Shown here: positions 8,155-16,261 of the stretch, one piece after another
Layout of the letters: each line of letters starts with the position of its first letter
How positions within the stretch are numbered: the first letter of the stretch is position 1
Assembly (NCBI GenBank): GCA_018432315.1
Contig: JAHDLB010000003.1
Coordinates: forward strand, 1 to 64,000
Source of the DNA: Anaerolineae bacterium
GTDB lineage: Bacteria; Chloroflexota; Anaerolineae; Aggregatilineales; Aggregatilineaceae
Direction: 5' to 3'
DNA: 64,000 nucleotides
Notes under the pieces: generated by a model
What the model was told of the DNA's origin: nothing
The model's input: only the letters and a program-made list of their open reading frames with translations
Database searches by the model: none
Made by a program: the position numbers and the translations under genes

Positions 8155-9492
8155 TCATTCCACGAAGTAGCTGCGGCACGCCTCGTCGATGAACTGCGGC
8201 GTCAGGCGGGGCGGGACGCCCTCGTACTCGGCCATCGCCACGATGATCTTGAGGAGATCGCGCGGGTGGACGGCCTGCAACGTGCGGCCCGGCTCGCGGT
8301 ACCAGCGCTGCAGCAGGTACATGAACCCGTCTTTTTCCAGCGGAATGTCCAACTGCTGGCACATGCTCGCGAAGATCTGGAAGAACATGCGCTCGTCCGG
8401 CGTGCCCACCTCGACCTTCATCTGGATGCGGCGCAGGAACGCGTCGTCGACCAGGTCGTTGGGATCGAGGTTCGTGCTGAAGACGATCAACTGGCGGAAC
8501 GGCACCTGGAGCGTCTGGCCGGTGCGCAGCCGCAGGAAGTCGTAGCCGGACTCCAGCGGCACGATCCAGCGGTTGAGCAGTTCGGACGGGCTCATCATCT
8601 GGCGGCCAAAGTCGTCGATCAGGAACATGCCGCCGTTGGCCTTGAGCTGGAGCGGTCCCTCGTAGTACTTCGCGATCGGGTCGAAGCGCAGATCGAGCGC
8701 CTCCATGGTCAGCTCGCCGCCGACGATCACCGCGGGCCGCCGGAACAGCCCCCAGCGCAGATCGACCTCGGACTGGCTGTTGACGCGGTAGCGGTTCAGG
8801 CCGTCCTTGTCCAGGTGCACGGGCTGGAAGATGTGCGGGTCGTAGATGCTGACGATGTAGCCGCCGATGGTGATCGCGTGCGGGATCCAGATCGGGTCGG
8901 CGCCGGCGATCAGGTCGGCGATAGCCAGCGCGACGGTCGTCTTGCCGTTGCCGGGCGGGCCGTACAGGAAGATCGACGTCCCGGCGTTGACGGCGGGGCC
9001 GATGCGCCGGTGGAACCCCTCGGACAGCGTCAAGTGCGCCAGCGCGGCCTGTACCTGGCCGGGGCCGATGTCCATCTTGTGCGACGTCTGGAGCTTGATC
9101 ATCCGCGCGTATTTTTCGATGGCAACCGGCGCCGGGCCGACGTAGGCTCCCCGTTCCAGCGAGTCGCGGGCGCGTTTGCTGCCCTCTTCGGTCAGCGCGT
9201 AGGTGTAGGTGAAGCGCCCCATGCTGCCCGCGCTGGCGACCTCGACCAGGTGCTCGTACTGGAGCTTTTCGAGAATGTTGTCCAGCACGGACCGGTTGAG
9301 CCGGATGACGTCGGTGAAGCGCTTGAGGCTGACCTGGCCCTCTGCGAACAGCATCCGCATGATGATGTCGATCACGAGAGACACGGGGATGTCGAGCGTC
9401 TCGGCGGAATCCGGCGCTTTCAGCAGGCGCTTGATCGAGTCGAGATACGGGTTGCTCGCGTCGTGTTCGATGTCGGGGACGAGTTCTGCCAT
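8155..9492 (-). CDS. AAA-type ATPase with N-terminal helical/winged-helix-like region
   Basis: A 445-residue cytoplasmic ATPase. Residues 1-115 are helical and look like a winged-helix module (SLKRFTDVIRLNRSVLDNIL). The AAA core begins near residue 150 with Walker A GPPGNGKTT (178-186), Walker B GMFLIDDFG (288-296), a sensor-1-like FSTNLDP and a sensor-2-like DDAFLRRIQ arginine pair. The C terminus carries a small helical lid. It lies 16 bases downstream of the cyclic-nucleotide-binding gene, so the two are almost certainly co-transcribed and end at the terminator beside it. The specific remodelling target is unknown. Confidence 0.82.
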   Translation of the reverse strand: MAELVPDIEHDASNPYLDSIKRLLKAPDSAETLDIPVSLVIDIIMRMLFAEGQVSLKRFTDVIRLNRSVLDNILEKLQYEHLVEVASAGSMGRFTYTYALTEEGSKRARDSLERGAYVGPAPVAIEKYARMIKLQTSHKMDIGPGQVQAALAHLTLSEGFHRRIGPAVNAGTSIFLYGPPGNGKTTVALAIADLIAGADPIWIPHAITIGGYIVSIYDPHIFQPVHLDKDGLNRYRVNSQSEVDLRWGLFRRPAVIVGGELTMEALDLRFDPIAKYYEGPLQLKANGGMFLIDDFGRQMMSPSELLNRWIVPLESGYDFLRLRTGQTLQVPFRQLIVFSTNLDPNDLVDDAFLRRIQMKVEVGTPDERMFFQIFASMCQQLDIPLEKDGFMYLLQRWYREPGRTLQAVHPRDLLKIIVAMAEYEGVPPRLTPQFIDEACRSYFVE

Positions 9493-9508
9493 TGCTAACT
9501 TGCCTCAA

Positions 9509-9964
9509 CTATTTGGTAGCCCACGGGCCGACCCGGATCCACTGTTCGGCAAGCGTCTGCGCCAGCGACTTGTAGATCCGCATGATCAGCTCGGGGTGTT
9601 CGGTTTCGAGTCGGGCCAGCGCGTCGGGCGTGATCTTCAGCAGCCGGACGTCCAGCCCTGCCGCGACGGACGCGCTGCGCGGCTGGCCGGTCAGCAGGCC
9701 CAGTTCGCCAAACGACTGGCCCTCGGTGACCAGGCTGAGCGCGTGTTCGTCGCCGCTGCGATCCGTCTTGAATATGAGCGCGATGCCTTCCAGAACCAGG
9801 TACATGCCGTCGGACGGCTCGCTCTGGCGAAAGATCGTTTCACCCGCCGGAAAGCGCACCTCGTCCGCAAAGGCGCGCAGCGTGTCGAATGCTTCGCCGA
9901 CCAGGCTCCACGTCACCAGCCAGTGTTCGAGCGGGCTGTCGAGCGGCAGACGATCCAATAACAT
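9509..9964 (-). CDS. Cyclic-nucleotide-binding domain protein
   Basis: A 151-residue stand-alone cNMP-binding fold. FPAGETIFRQSEPSDGMYLV forms the early strands, and the phosphate-binding cassette is FGELGLLTGQPRSASVAA, with the Glu and Arg that contact the cyclic phosphate in CRP/PKA-type domains. There is no helix-turn-helix domain, so it is not a CRP-type regulator by itself. It is the first gene of an operon with the AAA ATPase, which suggests that ligand binding modulates that ATPase (inference). The ATG follows GGAGGTAAAGT. A receiver-cyclase that could supply a ligand is encoded at 16.3 kb. Confidence 0.88.
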   Translation of the reverse strand: MLLDRLPLDSPLEHWLVTWSLVGEAFDTLRAFADEVRFPAGETIFRQSEPSDGMYLVLEGIALIFKTDRSGDEHALSLVTEGQSFGELGLLTGQPRSASVAAGLDVRLLKITPDALARLETEHPELIMRIYKSLAQTLAEQWIRVGPWATK

Positions 9965-10030
9965 ACTTTACCTCCATCCCCGTCAGAGTCGGTACCTGAC
10001 TTTAGTACGGATGGTGCGGGGATGGTGCGT

Positions 10031-10036
10031 ATTATA
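10031..10036 (-). promoter_or_regulatory. Candidate -10 box for the cNMP/AAA operon
   Basis: A perfect TATAAT on the minus strand, 67 bases before the ATG at 9964 and downstream of the hairpin that ends the preceding transcript. The -35 region is GC-rich and matches poorly. Confidence 0.5.
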
Positions 10037-10077
10037 CAGGGGACACAAATGCGGCGACAGTCGGGGAAATCGAGCAG

Positions 10078-10110
10078 CGCGGGCTGCCCGGTGAGTGCGA
10101 GCAGCCCGCG
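10078..10110 (-). terminator. Hairpin after the dCache-protein gene
   Basis: CGCGGGCTGC (10078-10087) pairs perfectly with GCAGCCCGCG (10101-10110) 10 bases past the stop at 10121. There is no strong U run afterwards. Confidence 0.45.
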
Positions 10111-10120
10111 TTGGCGGTGG

Positions 10121-11782
10121 CTATTCCGGCGGAGTCAGGCTCCAGGTGCCGCCCATGCAGTCGCCGCGCACCTGGCCTTCGTAGAATGAGAGGCTCTCGC
10201 TGTACAGGGTCGTCAGCCGGTGCTCGCCGGGGCCGGGCGTGTAGCGGCCATTCTCATCGACCGTGCCGCCGGGGATGTACGTGTAACTGCTGGTCACGTC
10301 GAATTCCGGCGTGGTGGCCCAGCCCAGCGACTCCTGCAGGACCGGGTCGGCGCGCCACACCTTGCCGAAGCCGCGCCGCGGCTGGAGCAGTCCCTCGCCG
10401 GGCGGCGTCAGGTTCGGGTCGGTTTCAGGCTCGCTGTCCTCGTAGGTGTCGTTGAAGCAGTACCAGTCGCCCGCGCCGCCTTGCGGCAGGCTCGGATCGT
10501 TGACCATCACCCAGATCTGCCGGTTGTGGCTGATCCAGAACATGCGCCCGTGCTCGAAGACCTGCTCGGCGATCTGCACCTCGGCGAAGGTGTTCGTCGG
10601 GAAGACCTCCGGGCGCGGCGTGCGCGTGGCGGGGGCAGGCCCCTGGGTGGCGGTGGGCGGGGCGGTCGGCGTCAGCAGCAGCGCCGCCATCTCCGCCTGG
10701 GGCACCTCGACCAGCAGGGCCGCTTCGAGCTGCGGGAGCCAGCGGTACACGCCGGCCACACTGACGGGCGGCTGCTGGTAGTTGTCGTAGATGCCCGCGC
10801 CGATCTCGCCGGCCAGGGCGCGGTTGATGCCGTCGCTGGCGTAGCCGCTGTTCTTGGAATAGCCCTCGAAGCGGCTGGGCGTCAGCAGGTAGTTGCCCTG
10901 GCGGCTGACCAGGTACGCCTCGCCGGACGGGCCGAGGCCCGCGCGGTCGGTCATGATTGTGTCGAGGCGATTCGGGTTGAGGCGGCCCGCCAGCGCGCCG
11001 ACCGTCTCGCCCTCGACCTCCACCGGCACCGCGATGATCGCCGTGATCTCGCCGCGCTCGACGTCGAAGTAAGGCGGCTGGATGGTGGGGCCTTCGAGGC
11101 CCGGCGAGAAATACGGCTGCTCGGTGACGGTCGCCGTGATCAGCGCGCTGTCGGATGCGGCCAGGATCACGCCGTCTCTGTCGTAGAAGAAGAAGGTGTC
11201 GAAATTGCCCCGGTCGGAGGCGGCGTTGCCCAGAATCCGGTTGAGCGCCTGGCGTTGGTCCTCGTTGCTGGGATCATACGCCAGCGTCTGGAAGCGGCCC
11301 AGGCGCGGCTCGCCGCCCATCACCTCGATCACGACCTGCTGGCTGTTGGACAGCCACCCCTCGATCTGCGCGGCCTTCTGATCGGAGATGGTCAGCAAAA
11401 ACGCCAGCGCCGGGTCGCTCGTCTGGGCGGCCAGGGTGGCCGTCAGCGCCTGTTGAAAGGCCGCTTCGACTGTCGCGTCGAAGGCGGCGGTCGCCGTCAG
11501 CGCCTGGTTGAAGCTGGCGTCCAGCGTCTGCTGGAAGGCTGCCGTCTGCGTCGGCCCTTGCTGGGTGCCCGCAGCGGCGGTCTGCGTCTGCATGAACGAC
11601 TGCTGCGCCTGGGCGGTTTGCGTAAACCGCTCGTTGACGATCGCCTCGATCGTCTGCTGCTGTTCGGTGGGATCCTCCTGTTCGCCCGGCCCGCCCAGCA
11701 CGTGCGACGACGTGCTAAGGGCAACCGCGACCAGAATCACCAGGATCGCCGCGCCGGTCAGGAGTGTTGTTCGCCTATTCAT
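10121..11782 (-). CDS. Membrane-tethered extracellular dCache sensor-like protein with Gln/Thr-rich stalk
   Basis: A 553-residue protein with an N-terminal anchor (residues 8-26) and the rest predicted outside the cell. Residues 35-120 are a helical, Gln/Thr/Ala-rich stalk with degenerate repeats (FNQALTATAAF, FQQALTATLAA). Residues 125-360 look like a dCache_1 domain: a long helix, a DTFFFYDRDGVILAAS strand and a GEAYLVSRQGNYLLTP motif, as in chemoreceptor and kinase sensors. A PT-rich linker precedes a C-terminal module with GFGKVWR and LGWAT, an arrangement seen in other Chloroflexota secreted proteins. No kinase, methyl-accepting or GGDEF output is attached. GAGGACG precedes the ATG. Confidence 0.72.
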   Translation of the reverse strand: MNRRTTLLTGAAILVILVAVALSTSSHVLGGPGEQEDPTEQQQTIEAIVNERFTQTAQAQQSFMQTQTAAAGTQQGPTQTAAFQQTLDASFNQALTATAAFDATVEAAFQQALTATLAAQTSDPALAFLLTISDQKAAQIEGWLSNSQQVVIEVMGGEPRLGRFQTLAYDPSNEDQRQALNRILGNAASDRGNFDTFFFYDRDGVILAASDSALITATVTEQPYFSPGLEGPTIQPPYFDVERGEITAIIAVPVEVEGETVGALAGRLNPNRLDTIMTDRAGLGPSGEAYLVSRQGNYLLTPSRFEGYSKNSGYASDGINRALAGEIGAGIYDNYQQPPVSVAGVYRWLPQLEAALLVEVPQAEMAALLLTPTAPPTATQGPAPATRTPRPEVFPTNTFAEVQIAEQVFEHGRMFWISHNRQIWVMVNDPSLPQGGAGDWYCFNDTYEDSEPETDPNLTPPGEGLLQPRRGFGKVWRADPVLQESLGWATTPEFDVTSSYTYIPGGTVDENGRYTPGPGEHRLTTLYSESLSFYEGQVRGDCMGGTWSLTPPE

Positions 11783-11898
11783 AGCGTCCTCGTTTGTGTA
11801 TCGTGTGAAACTCCACGACTATTTTAAGGATAAGGACGCGCAGGGAGCAACTATGGCTTCCCTGCGCTCGGCCTATGATCGCGGGGCGCGGGTGGGGA

Positions 11899-13131
11899 TC
11901 AGAGCGTCATCGTGCGCGCCAGGTGCTGGATGGCCTGCGAGAAGGCGCTGTCCGGGTCCGCTGCCGCCAGCGGCACGCCGCGCCGCATCGCGTTGATCTG
12001 GTTGGCGTCGAAGGGGATCTGGGCGGACAGCGGTCGCTTGATCGCCTTCTGGATGATTTCCGGCGGGATGTCGTGGACCGGGCGCGCGTGGTTGAGCGCC
12101 ACGCGCACGCGCCCGGCCTCGACGCCCATGTTTTGCAGCAGGGTGAGAAACTGCACCGTGCTCTGCACCGAGGGCGGGTCGTCCGACATGACGATCACGA
12201 CCGTGCGCGACAGCAGCAGGGCGGTCGTGGTGGCGTCGTCCAGGTTGGGCGCGTCGACGATCACGTGATTGAACGTGCGCGACAGCTCGGCCAGCACGGT
12301 GCCGGTCGCCGTCTTGGAGAGCGTCGCGGTGGTGGGCAGCAGCGGCGCGGGCAGCATGGCGATGCCGGAGGGCGCGTGCCGGACCAGCAGCCGCGTGACC
12401 ATGTCGCCGTCGAGCGCGTCGCCCGCCGGCAGCAGGTGCCCCCAGTGGTGCTGGGCCACCTGCCGGACGTGCAGCGTGACGTGCCCGCTGGTCGTGCTCA
12501 GGTCGGCCATGCACACCCGGCGCCCGCGAGTCGCCAGCAGAAAGGCCAGGTTGACGGCGACGGTCGTGCTGCCCGTCCCCCCGCGCAGGCTGGCGACGGT
12601 GACCACCGGCAGGCTGCCCGGCGCCGGGCCGTTCCCCGCCTGATCGTCGGCGCCGATGGGGCGGCGCCCGCCCGGCGGCGGGGTGGTGCGCGAAGGGGGT
12701 ACCGGGGAGCTGCCCGATGGCGGGACCGGCTCGGTGAGCAAGCCGGTGTGCACGCGGTAGTTCACGCCCGCGCGCAGCACGGCTTCGACGCGCTCGACCA
12801 GCTCTTGGGACGTGACCGGCTTGGACAGGAACGCGTTCGCGCCCGCGTCGAGCGCCATGTGCTTGTCCATCGGTTGGCTGCGCGCCGTCAGGATGATGAT
12901 CGGGATGCGCGCGGTGCGCGGATCGGCGCGCAGCTTGCGCACCACGTCGTAGCCGCTGATGCCGGGCATCATCACGTCGATGATCGCCAGGTCCGGGTTC
13001 ATCCGCGCGGCGTGCTCGATGCTCTCGGCGGCGTTGGAGGACGTCTCGACCTCGTGGCCGGCCCGCTCGAGCATCAGCTTGACCATCTGCAAAAGATTAA
13101 TGTCGTCGTCAACCAGCAAAATACGAGGCAT
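11899..13131 (-). CDS. Receiver domain fused to a CpaE/TadZ-like MinD-family ATPase
   Basis: A 410-residue protein. Residues 1-120 are a receiver with acidic pocket DDD (8-10), phosphoacceptor Asp52 and Lys104. A Pro-rich linker (132-165) leads to a ParA/MinD fold at 175-410 resembling CpaE/TadZ, which locate Tad/type IVc pilus machinery. The deviant Walker motif reads SLRGGTGSTT: the signature Lys is Arg and the P-loop Lys is Ser, so ATP hydrolysis may be impaired, as described for some TadZ proteins. The switch region VIVDAPNLDD is kept. It is the last gene of a set with the 175-residue protein (31-base gap) and the parvulin. No tad genes are in the window. Confidence 0.85.
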   Translation of the reverse strand: MPRILLVDDDINLLQMVKLMLERAGHEVETSSNAAESIEHAARMNPDLAIIDVMMPGISGYDVVRKLRADPRTARIPIIILTARSQPMDKHMALDAGANAFLSKPVTSQELVERVEAVLRAGVNYRVHTGLLTEPVPPSGSSPVPPSRTTPPPGGRRPIGADDQAGNGPAPGSLPVVTVASLRGGTGSTTVAVNLAFLLATRGRRVCMADLSTTSGHVTLHVRQVAQHHWGHLLPAGDALDGDMVTRLLVRHAPSGIAMLPAPLLPTTATLSKTATGTVLAELSRTFNHVIVDAPNLDDATTTALLLSRTVVIVMSDDPPSVQSTVQFLTLLQNMGVEAGRVRVALNHARPVHDIPPEIIQKAIKRPLSAQIPFDANQINAMRRGVPLAAADPDSAFSQAIQHLARTMTL

Positions 13132-13162
13132 GGCGATCTTTCCGGTATGCTAAAACAGGACG

Positions 13163-13690
13163 CTATTCTTCTTGCAGGCAAAACCATTCTATCTGGCCGC
13201 GATTCAGCAGGATGGCCCCGCCGGTGAAGACGATCTCCGGGTGGGCGATGATCGTGGCCGTGGCGTCGAACACGGGGATGAAATGCTCCGGCGTGGTGCG
13301 CACGAAATGGCTGACGTTCACGCTGGGGTGGAGCCGGATCGCGCCGCGCACCTCGATCCCGTAGACGACGATCACGACCGGGCGATCCACGTGGTCGCGG
13401 CCCATGTATTGGCCCTGGCGGTGGGGCAGGCCGGCCTGCATCTGCTTGAGGGCCACCACGGCCAGGTTGTCCTTGCGGATGTTCCCCGTGGGATAGTTCC
13501 CGGCCAACTGGGCCGGGTCCGACAGGGGCGAGATGAACATGCGCTCCACCTGCAAAAACAGCGCCAGGTGATCGTTGAGCTGGTCGAGCAGCGGCTGGCC
13601 CTGGATCTCGACCTCGCCGCTGACGCGCCACGTGCGGGTGAGGAATTCGCCCGCGACGTACCCTTTCCGAACGGTGGCTTGCGATTGCAT
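13163..13690 (-). CDS. Conserved-looking protein of unknown function, 175 aa
   Basis: I do not recognise this family. The protein has no membrane segment or signal peptide and is predicted to be mainly beta-strand, with alternating hydrophobic stretches such as DRPVVIVVYGIEVRGAIRLH and DATATIIAHPEIVFTGGAIL. The ATG at 13690 follows GGGGAAG with normal spacing. A much longer open frame upstream overlaps the parvulin gene and is spurious. It sits between the parvulin (20 bases) and the TadZ-like gene (31 bases), so it is likely co-transcribed and may serve the same envelope or appendage process. Confidence 0.7.
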   Translation of the reverse strand: MQSQATVRKGYVAGEFLTRTWRVSGEVEIQGQPLLDQLNDHLALFLQVERMFISPLSDPAQLAGNYPTGNIRKDNLAVVALKQMQAGLPHRQGQYMGRDHVDRPVVIVVYGIEVRGAIRLHPSVNVSHFVRTTPEHFIPVFDATATIIAHPEIVFTGGAILLNRGQIEWFCLQEE

Positions 13691-13710
13691 GGTGCTTCCC
13701 CTCACGCGGA

Positions 13711-14829
13711 CTAATCCGCCTGGCTGGCGAGATTCTCGATGGCCGCCTGCACCACCGGGTCGAGCGAGTCCAGGCCGGGCCGGTCGGGCACGGCGGCATC
13801 CCAGTCGCCGGCGCGCTCGATGGCGGCCTGGGCGCGCAGCGTGTCGATCCACAGGCGGAAGTAGCCCTGCTGGCTGGCCTGGTATTCGTCGTCGCTGAGG
13901 GGTTGCATCCGCCGGTCGAGCACTTCGATCAGGTGCAGGCCGTACTCCGTTTCGACCGGCCCGATCACCGTGTTGAGCTCGGCGTCGCGCGCGGCATTGG
14001 CATAGGACGCGGCGAGGTAGCTGAGCGTCACCCAGCCGACGGTGCCCCCCTGGGCCGCGCTGGCCTCGTCCGCGGACAGATCGCGCGCGACGTCGGCGAA
14101 CGACTCGCCCGCGTCGAGCCGGGCGGTCGCGTCGGCGATGCACGCCCGCGCGGCGGCGCGCTGCTCGTCGGTGGGCGGCAGCAGGCTGCCGGGGTTGCCG
14201 GGATCGAAGCTGCACAGGATATGCCGCGTGTTGACGGCCAGTTCTTCGGTGGGCACGCTGGCGGCCAGGTAGGCGTACAGCGCGCTGCGCAGCGTCTCGG
14301 CGGCGAAGACCTCGCGGATGGCGTCCCGGTCCAGGCCGGACGCCTCGAACGCCGCGGCGTACCAGTCGGCGATGAACGCCTGCGCGACCGGGTTGGCGGC
14401 CAGCTTGTTGGCCGGCACGTCGGTCCACAGGCTGAAAAAGGCCGTTTCGCGCCTGGAGATCTCCTCGGGCGTGACGGTGATGTTCAGCGCGGCAGCCTGC
14501 TCGGCGAGCAGCAGCTCCTCTTCCATCTGGTCGAGCACGGCCCCGGCCAGGTCGGCGGGGTGCTCCAGGTCGAAGACCAGCGTCATGACGTACGAACCCG
14601 ACAGCGACAGGTTGCCGCCGGTCAGCTCGTGGAGTTTTTCGAGTTCCTGGAGGTACTGCCAGCGTACGAACCGGACGCGCCCCTCGAACGCGCTGCGCGT
14701 GATCGGCGTGCCGTTCACGGTCGAAACGGGGGGATCGTCCTGGGCGGCTGCCGGCAGGGCCGCCGCGCCGATCAGCGCGATCGCCAGCAGGATGGCCCAG
14801 GCGTGCTGCAGGTGACGTTTCACTCGCAT
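13711..14829 (-). CDS. Exported parvulin-type peptidyl-prolyl isomerase (SurA/PrsA-like)
   Basis: A 372-residue foldase. The start at 14829 places a signal peptide (RVKRHLQHAWAILLAIALI...AAAQ) at residues 1-30; an upstream in-frame start at 14895 would bury it. A SurA_N-like helical region follows, with the VNGTPITRSAFEGRVR opening typical of the family. The rotamase domain lies at about residues 195-315: NTRHILCSF, ESFADVARDLS, GGTVGWV and EYGLHLIEVLDRR. It probably assists folding of exported proteins on the outer face of the membrane. First gene of an operon with the 175-residue protein and the TadZ-like protein. Confidence 0.9.
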   Translation of the reverse strand: MRVKRHLQHAWAILLAIALIGAAALPAAAQDDPPVSTVNGTPITRSAFEGRVRFVRWQYLQELEKLHELTGGNLSLSGSYVMTLVFDLEHPADLAGAVLDQMEEELLLAEQAAALNITVTPEEISRRETAFFSLWTDVPANKLAANPVAQAFIADWYAAAFEASGLDRDAIREVFAAETLRSALYAYLAASVPTEELAVNTRHILCSFDPGNPGSLLPPTDEQRAAARACIADATARLDAGESFADVARDLSADEASAAQGGTVGWVTLSYLAASYANAARDAELNTVIGPVETEYGLHLIEVLDRRMQPLSDDEYQASQQGYFRLWIDTLRAQAAIERAGDWDAAVPDRPGLDSLDPVVQAAIENLASQAD

Positions 14830-14972
14830 ACCGTCTCTTTCTTCGCTGCGTGCCGAACTGGCACAATGATAGCCCATTCTGTGCCAGGGCGACACCCATT
14901 GAGCTTGGCGCGGGTGTGGGGTACACTCCGCCCGTGAAGGCGATTTTGTGGCAGAGAAAGGGATGATTTTCC

Positions 14973-15785
14973 ATGAGCGAGCGCGATACCATCGATCCCG
15001 CCAATCCCCCGGCCACGGTCGAGAGCCTGACCGCCGACCTGCGCGCGCTCGGTCTGAGGCCGGGCATGACCGTGCTGGTGCACTCGTCGCTGAGCCGGAT
15101 CGGGTGGGTGTCCGGCGGGCCGGTGGCGGTCGTGCTGGCGTTGATGGGGGCGATCGAGCCGGGCGGCACGCTGGTCATGCCCACCCATTCCAGCGATCTG
15201 TCCGATCCGGCGGCGTGGCAGAACCCGCCGGTGCCCGAAGCGTGGTGGCAGACCATCCGCGACACGATGCCCGCCTATGACCCGGACATGACGCCGACGC
15301 GCGGCATGGGCGCGATCCCGGAGGCGTTCCGCAAGCGGCGCGACGTGCGGCGCAGCGGGCACCCGGCGATGTCGTTTGCGGCATGGGGCGCCCACGCGGC
15401 GCAGGTGACGGCGGATCACGCGCTGGAAAACGGCCTGGGCGAGGGATCGCCGCTGGCGCGCATCTACGACCTGGACGGGTGGGTGCTGCTGCTGGGCGTG
15501 GGCCACGACAGCAACACGTCGCTGCACCTGGCCGAATACCGCGCCGACTGGCCGGGCAAACGGGCGGTGGTGCTGGGCGCGCCGGTCGTGCAGGATGGCG
15601 CGCGCCGGTGGGCCACGTATGCGGACATCAACGTCGACACCGGCGACTTCGCAGCGCTCGGCGCGGCGTTCGAGGCGGAGCACCATCCCCGGCGCGGGCG
15701 AGTCGGTGCGGCGCGGGCCACGCTGATCCGCCAGCGCCCGCTGGTCGATTTCGCCGTGGCGTGGATGGCCGCGCATCGCCGGTAA
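14973..15785 (+). CDS. AAC(3)-family N-acetyltransferase
   Basis: A 270-residue member of the aminoglycoside 3-N-acetyltransferase/YokD family, which moves an acetyl group from acetyl-CoA to an amine. Hallmarks are VHSSLSRIGWVSGGP near the N terminus and PTRGMGAIPEAFR followed by RRSGHPAMSFAAWG in the middle. Many chromosomal members have no proven antibiotic substrate, so resistance should not be assumed. Length is standard and the protein is cytoplasmic. AAAGGGATG lies upstream of the ATG. It is divergent from the parvulin operon. Confidence 0.88.
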   Translation: MSERDTIDPANPPATVESLTADLRALGLRPGMTVLVHSSLSRIGWVSGGPVAVVLALMGAIEPGGTLVMPTHSSDLSDPAAWQNPPVPEAWWQTIRDTMPAYDPDMTPTRGMGAIPEAFRKRRDVRRSGHPAMSFAAWGAHAAQVTADHALENGLGEGSPLARIYDLDGWVLLLGVGHDSNTSLHLAEYRADWPGKRAVVLGAPVVQDGARRWATYADINVDTGDFAALGAAFEAEHHPRRGRVGAARATLIRQRPLVDFAVAWMAAHRR

Positions 15786-15888
15786 GTCCGGCTGGTGACA
15801 TGCGAGTTATGCGATAATGGGCTAATATTCAAGATCGGGGCGGGTTCTCAGAAAGGAGCGAATGCGCAGCCACCACGCGCGATGAGCC

Positions 15889-16254
15889 ATGTCGAAACGT
15901 ATTCTGGTCGTAGAAGATAACCCGGATAATCGCATTCTGATCACCGATGTGTTGTCGTCGATGGATTACGAGGTGTTGGTAGCTGTCGATGGTGAAGAGG
16001 GCCTGTCGATGGCCCAGGCCGAGGTGCCCGACCTGATCCTGATGGACCTGTCGCTGCCCAAAATGGACGGCTGGACGGCGACGAACCTGATCAAGCAGGA
16101 CGGCAAGCTCGCCCACATTCCGATCATCGCGCTGACGGCGCATGCCATGGTCGGCGACCGCGAGAAGGCCCTGCAGGCCGGCTGTGACGATTACGTGTCC
16201 AAGCCGATCGACCTGCGCGAACTGGCGAGCAAGCTGGCCCATTTCTTGAGTTAG
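15889..16254 (+). CDS. Stand-alone receiver (CheY/Spo0F-like) protein
   Basis: A single 121-residue receiver with all key residues: acidic pocket Glu9-Asp10, phosphoacceptor Asp53 in LILMDLSLPKMDG, Thr83 and Lys105 in DDYVSKPID. It has no output domain and so could act as a phosphorelay shuttle. It ends 7 bases before the receiver-cyclase gene and is probably translated from the same transcript. The cognate kinase is unknown; the four histidine kinases from 18.6 to 27.1 kb are the obvious local candidates (inference). Confidence 0.93.
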   Translation: MSKRILVVEDNPDNRILITDVLSSMDYEVLVAVDGEEGLSMAQAEVPDLILMDLSLPKMDGWTATNLIKQDGKLAHIPIIALTAHAMVGDREKALQAGCDDYVSKPIDLRELASKLAHFLS

Positions 16255-16261
16255 GGAAACG

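Noticed and set aside
14973-15785. Aminoglycoside resistance gene
   Set aside because: The family is clear, but chromosomal AAC(3)-like proteins often have other substrates and there is no mobile context, so resistance is not claimed.
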